Source: Alteromonas macleodii ATCC 27126 (GTDB lineage Bacteria > Pseudomonadota > Gammaproteobacteria > Enterobacterales > Alteromonadaceae). Taken from it: a stretch of 64,000 nucleotides of DNA. Location: the NCBI RefSeq assembly GCF_000172635.2, contig NC_018632.1:1302001-1366000 (forward strand), given 5' to 3'. Below the pieces are notes generated by a model. That model saw only the letters and a program-made list of their open reading frames with translations, did no database searches and was not told the origin of the DNA. A program made the position numbers and the translations under genes. Shown here piece after piece: positions 9,137 through 17,584 of this stretch. The stretch's first letter is position 1; each line of letters begins with the position of its first letter.

Positions 9137-9469
9137 AATTTAAACCTATAGCAAAAAAGCAAGGTTAACCTAGCTTTCAAGTGCCTTGAACAAACATACG
9201 TATTCAGCTTCGCCAAAAAAATTTGTAAAAAAGTTGTGTTTTGGTTAAAAAATAAACTGAAAACTAGTGGACATTGCTCGCGATTACCTGTACCTTTCGC
9301 ATCGCTCTAGATATGTTATTTGCTTTACCTAATACTGCGCTGTACCTCTTTTTTAAATCCTTCAAATTGAAGTTTTATATAGATATACAACTGCTTTACT
9401 AGCTTGGAGATGTCTATAGCTATTCGGTGGTTTCCACCATTACATCAATTTTTTTAAAAGGTTTTTATT
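9137..9469. other. Intergenic region holding the cold-shock gene leader
   Basis: About 330 bp between the divergent SDR and cold-shock genes. It is AT-rich and has no convincing coding frame. A long untranslated leader is typical of cspA-class transcripts and could lie here, but I could not identify a cold box or a clear promoter. Confidence 0.4.
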
Positions 9470-9682
9470 ATGTCTAATTCTGTAAACGGTACAGTTAAGT
9501 GGTTCAACGAAGAAAAAGGTTTTGGTTTCATCACTCCTGAAGCTGGCGGCAAAGACGTATTCGTACACTTCCGTTCAATTGCTTCTGACGGTTTCAAAAC
9601 GTTGAAAGAAGGCCAAGAAGTTAGCTTCGAAGTTGAACAAGGCCAAAAAGGTCCTCAAGCTGCTAACGTAGTAGTTCGATAA
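9470..9682 (+). CDS. Cold-shock protein, CspA family
   Basis: A 70-residue single cold-shock domain (OB fold) that binds single-stranded RNA or DNA and acts as an RNA chaperone. It shows [15 protein letters not shown] with the RNP1 motif and DVFVHFRSI with RNP2, and ends PQAANVVVR. An AAAGG ribosome-binding site precedes the ATG. Hairpins follow the stop codon (9701-9727 and about 9739-9772), but neither has a classic T tract directly behind it. Several Csp paralogues are usual, so the exact csp letter is not assigned. Confidence 0.95.
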   Translation: MSNSVNGTVKWFNEEKGFGFITPEAGGKDVFVHFRSIASDGFKTLKEGQEVSFEVEQGQKGPQAANVVVR

Positions 9683-9850
9683 AACCTCTATGCTTATCTA
9701 AGGTCACTTCTCTTTTCTGAAGTGACCTCAAAAAAATGGGCTCTTTCTGAAACGCTATGTTCACGCTAGAGCCTAATTATCGTTTTTCGATTTCTTTACC
9801 CAACCTGCGAGGAATTCAAAACAAACAACATTAATAAAGAAGTATTTACT

Positions 9851-10030
9851 ATGCAATTTCAAGATTCTATCTCTACCTTTAATAGCGCCATTTCAGGTGC
9901 GTTAATCTCAAATATCTCCATAAATAAAACAACCGTTGCTTTTAAACATGCGAATACGTATCGGCATGTAGAGCTGCCATCAAGGCAAGAGGCGAAGCGA
10001 TTTGTTGCCCAGCTTATTCAAGCGCAATAA
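9851..10030 (+). CDS. Small conserved-looking protein of unknown function, 59 residues
   Basis: An open frame of 59 codons plus stop, starting ATGCAATTTCAAGATTC with an AAAGAAG-like ribosome-binding site about 9 bp upstream. The protein begins MQFQDSISTFNSAISGA and ends in an amphipathic helix (about EAKRFVAQLIQAQ). A central segment KTTVAFKHANTYRHVELPS looks like a beta-hairpin rich in basic and aromatic residues. No signal peptide, membrane segment or cysteine. It follows the cold-shock gene on the same strand by about 170 bp and may be read through from it. I do not recognise the family. Codon use and spacing suggest it is real. Confidence 0.55.
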   Translation: MQFQDSISTFNSAISGALISNISINKTTVAFKHANTYRHVELPSRQEAKRFVAQLIQAQ

Positions 10031-10135
10031 AACGTAAGCATTTCGGACTAGCAGAGGCGAGGGTAAGCAGAGTACTGGTAAGCAATGGCCAGCACGAGAT
10101 GCACTGACCAATGTTTGATGATTACTAACGTGTAA

Positions 10136-11554
10136 CTACTGTTTAGCTTTTAAGTCAACGTCCGAATCGGCTAACAAGTATATACTTGCTGCGTAGGCTG
10201 CAATGTTTTGCGCAAGCTCATCGGGGTCAATTTTATCTAAGGTATCATCTGGCGTATGGTGAAGATCAAAGTAATCTCTACCGTTTTGATTTAACCTAAT
10301 CGTTGGTACGCCTTTCGCTGCTAGCGGAATAATGTCAGGGCCGCCGCCAGCAATGTCTGAACCGCCACGCACTATACCTAGCGGTGATAAAATCTTCGCG
10401 ATTTCATCGACTAGCACAGTCGCTTCGGGATTCACATTTGACACTACTTGCCAGATAGTTTGCGCACCAAAGTCAGACTCTGTGGCCAGAACGTGATTTT
10501 CAAGGTTCTTTTCGTGTTGTTTAGCGTAAGCAAAGGCACCTAATAAGCCCACTTCCTCAGCGCCAAACATGACCACACGAATGGTGCGTTTTGGGCGCTC
10601 TGGTAAAGAAGCAATTAACGCAGCCGCTGCCGTGGTAATGGCAACGCCCGCGCCGTCATCAACTGCACCTGTTCCTAAATCCCAGCTGTCTAGGTGGCCG
10701 CCAATAAGGATAATTTCTTCGGGCTTCTCGCTGCCCACTAAATCCAGTATTACGTTGCCGCTGTTTACTTCGCCTTTCCATTTCGATTCAGAGTGAAGCG
10801 ACAATGACAGCGGTTTACCTAAGTTATGTAAACGTCGTAAATGGTCTGCGTCTGGGTTTGAGATAGCGACTACGGGGATATCTGCCCAATTATCGCCGTC
10901 TGAGCTCATCATGCCTGAGTGAGGGAAACGATGAGAGTCTGAACCTACTGAGCGCACGACCAGCGCTTCAGCGCCGCCGCGTTGAGCATGTTGCCAACCA
11001 ATACGGCGACGTTGGTTCGCTTGACCATAGCCTGCACCTGTTTGGCTTTTAACCATGGCGTCGCCGTCTACAAATGCAATTTTGCCTTTAAGGGCACCAT
11101 CTTTAACTGCGGTTAGCGCGTGAATATCTCTGAAATAAACGATGTCTGCATTGATCTCGCTTTCAGAAGGCGCTGCGCCGCCAAGGGCTGTGCCGTAAAG
11201 CGGCTGGGCATAAGGCGCCGTGAGTGAAATGTGTAGGTGGCCTCTATCCCAAAATGGCATAGTGAATTCTTCTATGCTGACTTTATCAAAACCTAGACGC
11301 TCTCCTACCACCACGCCCCAATCTCTAGCTCGCTTTTCTGCTTCAGAGCCGCCCAGGCGAGGGCCAATCTCAGTGGTTAGGGATTCAACAATGCTATAGC
11401 CTAAATCACTTTTCAGGGCTTTTTGAATTAATGCTTCCGCATTTTTCTTTTGCTCGTCAGTAATGGGGGAAGTTTCTGCAAAAACACCAAAACTGCATGC
11501 ACTTACTAATGCACCAAACGCCAGCCTTCTAGCGATAGTATTCAATCGAGACAT
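10136..11554 (-). CDS. Secreted M28-family zinc aminopeptidase/carboxypeptidase with PA domain
   Basis: A 472-residue exported metallopeptidase. Signal peptide about 1-26 (FGALVSACSFGVFA). An inserted PA domain (about 130-250) precedes the catalytic core. Zinc-site motifs of clan MH are in order: GGHLDSWDLGTGAVDDGAG (His and Asp ligands plus bridging Asp), GAEEVGLLG (catalytic Glu and ligand Glu), ATESDFG (Asp), and FDLHHTPDDTLD (final His). This layout resembles plasma glutamate carboxypeptidase-like enzymes, which act on dipeptides, but the specificity here is inference. It is transcribed alone, convergent with the 59-residue gene. Confidence 0.88.
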   Translation of the reverse strand: MSRLNTIARRLAFGALVSACSFGVFAETSPITDEQKKNAEALIQKALKSDLGYSIVESLTTEIGPRLGGSEAEKRARDWGVVVGERLGFDKVSIEEFTMPFWDRGHLHISLTAPYAQPLYGTALGGAAPSESEINADIVYFRDIHALTAVKDGALKGKIAFVDGDAMVKSQTGAGYGQANQRRRIGWQHAQRGGAEALVVRSVGSDSHRFPHSGMMSSDGDNWADIPVVAISNPDADHLRRLHNLGKPLSLSLHSESKWKGEVNSGNVILDLVGSEKPEEIILIGGHLDSWDLGTGAVDDGAGVAITTAAAALIASLPERPKRTIRVVMFGAEEVGLLGAFAYAKQHEKNLENHVLATESDFGAQTIWQVVSNVNPEATVLVDEIAKILSPLGIVRGGSDIAGGGPDIIPLAAKGVPTIRLNQNGRDYFDLHHTPDDTLDKIDPDELAQNIAAYAASIYLLADSDVDLKAKQ

Positions 11555-11715
11555 GTGTTCTCCATGGATTTATTTTTATATTTCTTTTTTATTTGCGCGA
11601 GCAAAACTCTAACCCATCCATCATAGCCAATTTGGTTGTCCCTTTCGAGGCAAACCACAAGCGTAAGTCGTGTGTTAGTCGCAAAATTCCTCTTGAGAGA
11701 AAATAAATGGAGAAT

Positions 11716-11738
11716 AAAAAAGGAGCCTAAGGCTCCTT
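11716..11738 (-). terminator. Intrinsic terminator of the rnf-nth operon
   Basis: On the minus strand the stem AGGAGCC-TTA-GGCTCCT is followed by TTTTT, 12 bp beyond the nth stop codon. Confidence 0.85.
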
Positions 11739-11749
11739 TCTGAAAGTTT

Positions 11750-12472
11750 CTATCTACGCTTCTTCTTAAGCGCCAATTTTTGCTTTTTCTCTTGTTCTTT
11801 CAGCACTTCGTTAATAAAACTCTTTCTGCCGAACTCGCGTGTGATAACACACTTGTTTAAGTCGAAACCGCGGGCAGGGCAGTATTCTCTGCCATATAGG
11901 ATGATTTGCAGATGCAAATCGTTCCACCTTTCTTTTGGGAACAAGCGTTTTGCGTCACGCTCTGTCTGCTCAACACTCTTTCCGTTCGACAAACCCCAGC
12001 GATACATTAATCGGTGGATATGAGTATCTACGGGAAAAGCAGGAATGCCAAAGCCTTGAGACATAACCACAGCGGCAGTCTTGTGACCCACTGCGGGCAT
12101 GGCTTCCAGCGCTTCAAAGTTTGCAGGCACTTCACCGTTGTGCTGCTTGATGATCATGTCAGACAAATGCCAAATGCCTTTGGACTTCATGGGAGATAAA
12201 CCACAAGGACGGATAATGTCTTGAATTTCTTCAATACTCATCAATACCATGTCGTACGGATTATCTGCCCGAGCAAAGAGCTTCGGCGTAATTTGGTTAA
12301 CGCGCTCGTCTGTACATTGCGCCGATAGCAGAACCGCAATGAGTAACGTATATGGGTCTTTATGATCTAAAAAGATAGGAATTTCCGGATAAAGGTCATC
12401 CAGTATTCGCATGATTTCTTTTACTTTTTCCTGCTTAGAAAGCGGCTTGGCCGGCTTAACTACATCATTCAT
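11750..12472 (-). CDS. nth: Endonuclease III-like DNA glycosylase lacking a complete cluster motif
   Basis: Base-excision repair glycosylase/AP lyase for oxidised pyrimidines; 240 residues. The helix-hairpin-helix with the catalytic lysine is AVGHKTAAVV and the catalytic aspartate is in FPVDTHIHR. LLSAQCTDERVN is the usual N-terminal signature. In E. coli four cysteines (spacing 6, 2 and 5) hold a [4Fe-4S] cluster. Here the segment reads EYCPARGFDLNKCVITREF, so only the first and third positions are Cys; the second is Leu and the fourth Phe. A basic tail (KKQKLALKKKRR) follows. It is the last gene of the rnf operon, as in E. coli. Glycosylase function is likely; a canonical cluster is not. 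Confidence 0.9.
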   Translation of the reverse strand: MNDVVKPAKPLSKQEKVKEIMRILDDLYPEIPIFLDHKDPYTLLIAVLLSAQCTDERVNQITPKLFARADNPYDMVLMSIEEIQDIIRPCGLSPMKSKGIWHLSDMIIKQHNGEVPANFEALEAMPAVGHKTAAVVMSQGFGIPAFPVDTHIHRLMYRWGLSNGKSVEQTERDAKRLFPKERWNDLHLQIILYGREYCPARGFDLNKCVITREFGRKSFINEVLKEQEKKQKLALKKKRR

Positions 12473-12506
12473 TTCTAAATACTTTTTTGTTTTTGATTTT
12501 TAGCGT

Positions 12507-13199
12507 TTAGCTTTCAGAGGTAACGCGTACCCGTTCAGCCTTCACTGCAGGCGATGTTTGCTTAGCGGCTAACTTTGCATCAATACTGTTTTTGATAGCA
12601 ATGAGAAGACCCATACCTAAAAAGGCACCAGGCGGCAGTATCGCAAGCAAAAACGGATTTTCAGTGTTGAAAAGCGTTATGGTCCAGTTCTCAGCAATTG
12701 AGCCAAACAGTCTGTCTGCCCCTGCTAGCAATGTACCTGCACCCAATATCTCACGCATACCACCTAAAATGACCAGCACTGCGGTAAAACCCAGTCCCAT
12801 CATGAGTCCGTCGTAGGCAGAGGCGAGCGGCCCGTTTTTCGACGCAAAGGCTTCTGCGCGGCCTATGATGGCGCAGTTAGTTACAATCAGCGGAATGAAA
12901 ATACCTAGCGCTAAGTAAAGGTCATAGGTGTATGCATTCATTAATAGCTGAACAATGGTAACGAACGCAGCAATGATCATAACAAAAACGGGAATGCGGA
13001 TTTCGTTTCTTACTACATTACGAACGAGTGAAACGGTAACGTTACTGCCAATGAGTACCAACATGGTAGCAAGGCCTAACCCGAGACCATTGGTAAACGT
13101 CGCGGTAACGGCCAATAGCGGGCACAAACCTAACAGTTGTACCAGCGCAGGATTGTTCTTCCAAAGCCCTTGTAAAGACAGGTCGCGAAAATCAGTCAC
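12507..13199 (-). CDS. rsxE: Rnf/Rsx electron-transport complex subunit E
   Basis: Integral membrane subunit of the Rnf (Rsx) complex, which couples electron transfer between ferredoxin and NAD(H) to ion movement or, in E. coli, keeps SoxR reduced. 230 residues with about six hydrophobic segments and the RnfA/E-type [16 protein letters not shown] and [19 protein letters not shown] motifs, the latter with the conserved Cys. GTG start one base after the rsxG stop. The C-terminus ([14 protein letters not shown]) is cytoplasmic and basic. Confidence 0.95.
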   Translation of the reverse strand: MTDFRDLSLQGLWKNNPALVQLLGLCPLLAVTATFTNGLGLGLATMLVLIGSNVTVSLVRNVVRNEIRIPVFVMIIAAFVTIVQLLMNAYTYDLYLALGIFIPLIVTNCAIIGRAEAFASKNGPLASAYDGLMMGLGFTAVLVILGGMREILGAGTLLAGADRLFGSIAENWTITLFNTENPFLLAILPPGAFLGMGLLIAIKNSIDAKLAAKQTSPAVKAERVRVTSES

Positions 13200-13200
13200 G

Positions 13201-14085
13201 TTATAGCTCCTCTACACTATGAGGTTGAGCCTCATTCACGTTAATCGCATCAATTGTTTCAACGGAATCTGTAATTGCGCAGGTGTTAGGAGCGTTGAAA
13301 AGTGCAGATTGGTTGGCCTGTGCATAAAGCAAGGCTTCGCGTACTGCTCTTACTACTGCTCTCGGCGTGATGGTAGCGCCAGTGAACTGATCGAACTCAC
13401 CACCGTCCTTTTTGACCTGCCAAGGCGCCAAATTGTCGGGTGAAAAAGGCTTGTCACTGAACGTCGTTATCCAGTTGCTAACTGCAAGCTCTATTTTATC
13501 GCCAAGGCCAGGGGTTTCTTTGTGTTCGATAACGCGTACGCCAAGCACCCTCATACTGATTCTATTAGTGTTGGGCACAGAAATATCGGACGCATTCTCG
13601 TCTTGCTCCGATGGGCTCTGAGGTGTTGAGTCAAGCTCGGCCAACTCCGAGAGCGCTAACGCGGTGATATTGAGATTTTCGCTCTCACCGTCGAGCGAGT
13701 CAGTACTCGAGCCGCCTTGTGTGTTTCCACCAACGTGTGCATCCACTTTTACACCAACAACGATATCGATATCTCCACTGTATCCGTCTGGAGCAGTGGC
13801 TTCTAATACTAATGCGCTAGGTTGGCCATTTAACGTCGCACGATATATTTTGTGTGCTTTTTTGTTGCCAAGTTCAGGTGCATTGACCTCTGTGCAGTTG
13901 GCGTAAAGGGCATTGTCGTGGAATTCGCTAGGCACGACTTCATTAAGTACGCTTAGCAGTTTTTGCTGCTTTTGTTGCTCAATTTTATCTTGGGTGCCAA
14001 AAAATGTGAGTGCTATTAATGCTGTGGTAACAACGGCAAACGCACCTAACATAAGGCCGTTTTTGGCCAGGCTTTCTTTCATCAT
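13201..14085 (-). CDS. rsxG: Rnf/Rsx complex subunit G, flavoprotein with an extra loop
   Basis: Periplasm-facing subunit carrying covalently bound FMN. 294 residues, against 206 in E. coli RsxG. One N-terminal membrane segment ([20 protein letters not shown]) and the flavin attachment motif [12 protein letters not shown] with the acceptor Thr. [21 protein letters not shown] is also conserved. Between [11 protein letters not shown] and that motif sits an insertion of about 60 residues, acidic and Ser/Asn-rich, which accounts for most of the extra length. The start overlaps the rsxD stop by one base (TAATG). Confidence 0.93.
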   Translation of the reverse strand: MMKESLAKNGLMLGAFAVVTTALIALTFFGTQDKIEQQKQQKLLSVLNEVVPSEFHDNALYANCTEVNAPELGNKKAHKIYRATLNGQPSALVLEATAPDGYSGDIDIVVGVKVDAHVGGNTQGGSSTDSLDGESENLNITALALSELAELDSTPQSPSEQDENASDISVPNTNRISMRVLGVRVIEHKETPGLGDKIELAVSNWITTFSDKPFSPDNLAPWQVKKDGGEFDQFTGATITPRAVVRAVREALLYAQANQSALFNAPNTCAITDSVETIDAINVNEAQPHSVEEL

Positions 14086-15167
14086 TAGTGTTTACCTCGA
14101 CCTTTTACGTTTTTGCCGTACACGCGAGGACGGGTATAGTAATCAATCAAAGGCACCGCCATATTCATAATAATAACCGCAAACGCTACAGCATCAGGGT
14201 AACCACCAAAGGTACGGATTATTACCACCCAAAAGCCAATCGCTGCACCAAATATAATGCGGCCTCTTGGTGTTGTTGACGCTGAAACCGGGTCGGTGGC
14301 GATAAAGAAGGCGCCTACCATTACTGCACCGTTAAACAGGTGAAATAGCGGTGAAGCGTAGTAATCGGCGTTTGCTAAATGAAGCAGTGATGCACAAACA
14401 AACACGCTTAGCAGCATACCTCCCGGGATATGCCAGCTGATAACGCGGGTCTTCCAAAGGTAGAGGCCACCAAGTAGGTATGCAAGACTCACCATTCCCC
14501 ATCCAGCACCAGCAGCTTCGAATATGCCGCCATCGAAGATTGGCTTCGCTAATGATTCTGAGTATGTTACTCCTTGCGTTAGGTCGGTTTTCAATGTGTC
14601 TAACGGTGTAGCCATGGTTACACCATCGGCAATGGTTTTGAGTTGAGTGACATCGTATCCGCTAGTAGTAAAACCAGTAAATATGAGTGATACCGAATCA
14701 AAGAAACTTGGCGTAATGCCAGCGTGAGTCGCAGGAGGCAGCCATAGGCTCATAGCCGCAGGGAATGAAATAAGCAGCACCACATACGCTATCATGGCAG
14801 GGTTGAAAATATTAAAGCCAAGCCCGCCGTAAACCTGTTTAGCCACCGCAATAGCGAAGAAAACACCCGTTACCGTCATCCACCAAGGTAGGGTAGGAGG
14901 AATACTAATTGCGATGAGTAAGCCGGTTAATACTGCGCTGTAATCCGTTAATGTGCGCTCGATGGGGCGATTTCTTAAAAATAAAATCACGCCTTCAATG
15001 ACCAGTGCACTCACTACTGCAATGATGGCTTGAATGAGCATTCCCCAGCCAAAAAAGAAGGATTGTGCAATCATGCCAGGGAGCATGGCATAAATAACCA
15101 TACGCATGACTTGGCCAGTATCGCGTTTAACCCGTTGGTGTGGTGAACTCGATAAACTTAACTTCAT
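14085..15167 (-). CDS. rsxD: Rnf/Rsx complex subunit D, membrane flavoprotein
   Basis: A 360-residue integral membrane subunit, homologous to NqrB, with about nine hydrophobic segments. The FMN attachment region [12 protein letters not shown] is present near residue 280, with the acceptor Thr. It opens with [18 protein letters not shown], typical of the family. Overlaps the rsxC stop and the rsxG start by one base each, so translation is likely coupled along the operon. Confidence 0.95.
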   Translation of the reverse strand: MKLSLSSSPHQRVKRDTGQVMRMVIYAMLPGMIAQSFFFGWGMLIQAIIAVVSALVIEGVILFLRNRPIERTLTDYSAVLTGLLIAISIPPTLPWWMTVTGVFFAIAVAKQVYGGLGFNIFNPAMIAYVVLLISFPAAMSLWLPPATHAGITPSFFDSVSLIFTGFTTSGYDVTQLKTIADGVTMATPLDTLKTDLTQGVTYSESLAKPIFDGGIFEAAGAGWGMVSLAYLLGGLYLWKTRVISWHIPGGMLLSVFVCASLLHLANADYYASPLFHLFNGAVMVGAFFIATDPVSASTTPRGRIIFGAAIGFWVVIIRTFGGYPDAVAFAVIIMNMAVPLIDYYTRPRVYGKNVKGRGKH

Positions 15168-16530
15168 TATGATTCTTTCTCTTGTTCAGCTGCTGCTTTT
15201 TTTGCTTTAGCCTTTGCTACTGCAGCTGCAATGCGCGCTTTCTTTTCATCTTGTGCCGTCGGTTGAGAAGGAGCTTGCGTGCTTGTTGCTTGACCTACAC
15301 GGCTAGACGATTCGCTCTGCTCATGTGCTTTACTACTTTCCTGTTCAGCAGTAATTGATGAGGTCGCTAAATTGCCATTACTGTCTTGAGCAAGTTTCTT
15401 TGCTTTAGCCTTTGCCACTGCGGCAGCAATGCGCGCCTTTTTCTCGTCAGCTTCATTTGTCGAGGCAGCGTCGTTAGCATCAGTTTGCTCGCTTCCTTCA
15501 TGTTCTTCCTGCTTAGCCGCTTTTTTGGCTTTCGCTTTCGCCACCGCAGCAGCAATGCGCGCTTTTTTTTCATCCGCTTCGCTCAAGTTGTTAGCAGGAT
15601 CTGATGCGCTATCACTCTGAGCACTACTGTTTTGATCGCTGACGCTTTGAAAACTGGCTTCTTCTGGCGAGTTACCGTCTTGATTCTCAATACCAGCCTC
15701 GCCATCAGGGCCAGATGCTTGCGCTTTTTGCGAAGCGGCCTTTTTAGCTTTCGCTTTCGCTACTGCCGCTGCGATCCTAGCCTGCTTTTCATCTAGCTGT
15801 TCTTTGGAGTGACTGTCTGGTTGCTCATCTAATTGAGTTGGCGCACCTTGCTCTGAAACTGACTTATCAGGCTGCCCGTCTTCGCTATTTTTAGCAGCTT
15901 TTTGCGCTTTAGCTTTAGCGATTGCCGCGGCAATACGCGCTCTTTTCTGCGCTTCAGCGTTTAGCTCTGAATTAGCTTCAGTATCGGAAAGTTCGGTATG
16001 CTTTTCGCCTTGAGAGCCCGCAGTTTTTTCTGCTGAAGATGCTTCAGACTGGCTGGCTTGCGCGGCCTTTTTTGCTTTTGCTCTAGCGATAGCGGCAGCA
16101 ACTTTAGCTTTTTTCTCATCTTCTGGTGATGATGACTGGTTACTTGGCTGTTCTGTGGTTGATGGTTCGACAGCGCTTTCTTCTTGCGTTTCGTTTTGAG
16201 CTTGTGCGGCCTTTTTCGCTTTTGCTCTGGCGATTGCTGCAGCAACTTTTGCCTTTTTGTCATCTTCTGGCGATGACGCCTGTTCACCTTGCTTATCCGC
16301 GCTTTCAAGTTGAGCTTCATTCTGGGCTTGTGCGGCTTTTTTCGCCTTAGCTCTGGCAATAGCTGCTGCTACCTGTGCTTTTTTATCGTCTGCCGCAGTG
16401 CTTGGTTCGTTGGTATTTGTTGTATAACTTTCATCCTTTGCGTTGGCCTGCATAGCCGCTTTCTTTGCTTTCGCACGCGCAAGCGCCGCCGCTACTTTGT
16501 CCTTGGCCTCAGTTGCGCCAGCATCAACAG
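15167..16530 (-). repeat. Nine-fold Ala/Lys repeat in the RsxC C-terminus
   Basis: Units such as KKARIAAAVAKAKAKKAA recur nine times, separated by 20-35 residue acidic, Ser/Gln-rich spacers. The units are near-identical in protein and DNA. Comparable repeats are known in other gammaproteobacterial RsxC proteins, so they belong to the gene and are not foreign. Copy number could vary by recombination. Confidence 0.85.
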
Positions 16531-17460
16531 CGCTATTCGCATTATCGGCTACTGCATTTTCTTCTTTGGCTTTGTTGGCGGCTAATCGTGCTTCTTTTGC
16601 TTTTCTATGTTTTTCTTCGCGCTCAAGTTTTTCGCGCTCTAAACGTTCTTTACGTGCTTCAAAACGCTGTTTAGCTTTTTCGGCCTTGTTCTTTTCATCA
16701 CGCTGAATGCGTATTTCGGATTTAGCCTGGCGGTAGTAATGCACCAGTGGGATTTCACTGGGGCAAACGTAAGCACATGCGCCGCACTCTATACAGTCGA
16801 AAAGGTCGTATTCTTCGGCTTTATCGTATTCTTTTGCTTTGGCGTGCCAAAACATTTGTTGGGGGAGCAACGACGCAGGGCATGCGTCGGCGCATGCGCT
16901 ACAGCGAATACAGGGGCGCTCTGCATTGTCGTCTACCAGCTCTTTTTTTGCAGGAACCAGCAAACAGTTTGTGGTTTTAACCACGGGGATCGTAGCGTCT
17001 GATAAGGTAAAGCCCATCATAGGCCCGCCCATAATCACTTTAGGTACTTTCTGTTTTTTCGGGTTGTAGTTTGCTTCATCCAATAGATGAGAGACGGGCG
17101 TACCCAACAACGCTCTAAAATTGCTTGGTGATTCAACGGCTTCACCAGTTACGGTAACAACCCGTTCAATCAGTGGCTTGCCGTGTAAAATAGCATCTGC
17201 AATGGCATAGCAGGTACCAACGTTGAACATCATCACGCCTACGTCGGCAGGCAATCCATTTCTTGGAACTTCTCGGCCAGTCAGTACCTGAATCAGCTGT
17301 TTTTCGCCGCCGGCAGGGTATTTAGTCTCAACGCTAACAACGCGATAGTCTTTCTTATCCTGACAGGCAATATTAAGTGCTTCGAAAGTCTCTGGCTTGT
17401 TGTCTTCAACCGCAACTACAATGGCCTTCGGCCCAATAAGGTGAGTAAGAATGTCTAGAC
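15167..17460 (-). pseudogene. rsxC: 5'-truncated rsxC (Rnf complex subunit C)
   Basis: Soluble NADH/flavin and iron-sulfur subunit of Rnf. Homologous sequence runs upstream to 17458 (LDILTHLIGPKAIVVAVEDN..., then YPAGGEKQLIQVLTGREVP) and stops abruptly at a tRNA-Asn; by comparison with E. coli about 200 N-terminal residues, with the N-terminal Gly-rich NADH/FMN region, are missing. A TTG at 17254 could start only a shorter piece lacking this section. Both four-cysteine clusters remain (CIRCSACADACP and CIECGACAYVCP). The C-terminal half is a low-complexity tail with nine repeats of the KKARIAAAVAKAKAKKAA type. No rnfA or rnfB is present upstream. Either the operon is broken here or the join is an assembly error. 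Confidence 0.85.
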
Positions 17461-17534
17461 CCCCCCCTCCCCGACTCGAACGGGGGACCTGCGGATTAAC
17501 AGTCCGTCGCTCTAACCAACTGAGCTAAGGGGGA
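17461..17534 (-). tRNA. tRNA-Asn (anticodon GTT), 3' end altered
   Basis: The minus strand folds as a tRNA: acceptor TCCCCCT, D arm AGCTCAGTTGGTTAGAGC, anticodon arm with GTT in CGGACTGTTAATCCG, T arm CCCCG-TTCGAGT-CGGGG. The 3' acceptor strand reads AGGGGGG, followed by G and then TC, where a normal gene would end AGGGGGA-G-CCA. So pair 1-72 becomes U-G and no CCA is encoded; the sequence passes straight into rsxC. Either the last few bases are lost at the junction or CCA is added post-transcriptionally. A near-consensus promoter precedes it. Confidence 0.85.
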
Positions 17535-17555
17535 CCTGTGCTTCAACGGAGGCGA

Positions 17556-17584
17556 ATATTAAAGACGTACTTAGGAACTGTCAA
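17556..17584 (-). promoter_or_regulatory. Sigma-70 promoter of tRNA-Asn
   Basis: On the minus strand, TTGACA, 17 bp, TAATAT, followed by a GC-rich discriminator (TCGCCTCCG). This is a near-perfect consensus with the discriminator expected of a stringently controlled stable-RNA promoter. It lies about 22 bp upstream of the mature tRNA 5' end. Confidence 0.85.

Noticed and set aside
15386..16706. Many open frames antisense to rsxC
   Set aside because: They arise from the repetitive Ala/Lys codons on the other strand; none has a ribosome-binding site or plausible protein sequence.
17461..17534. Integration (att) site of a genomic island at tRNA-Asn
   Set aside because: tRNA 3' ends are common integration sites, but no integrase, direct repeat of the tRNA end, or foreign-looking genes are present; rnf genes follow directly.
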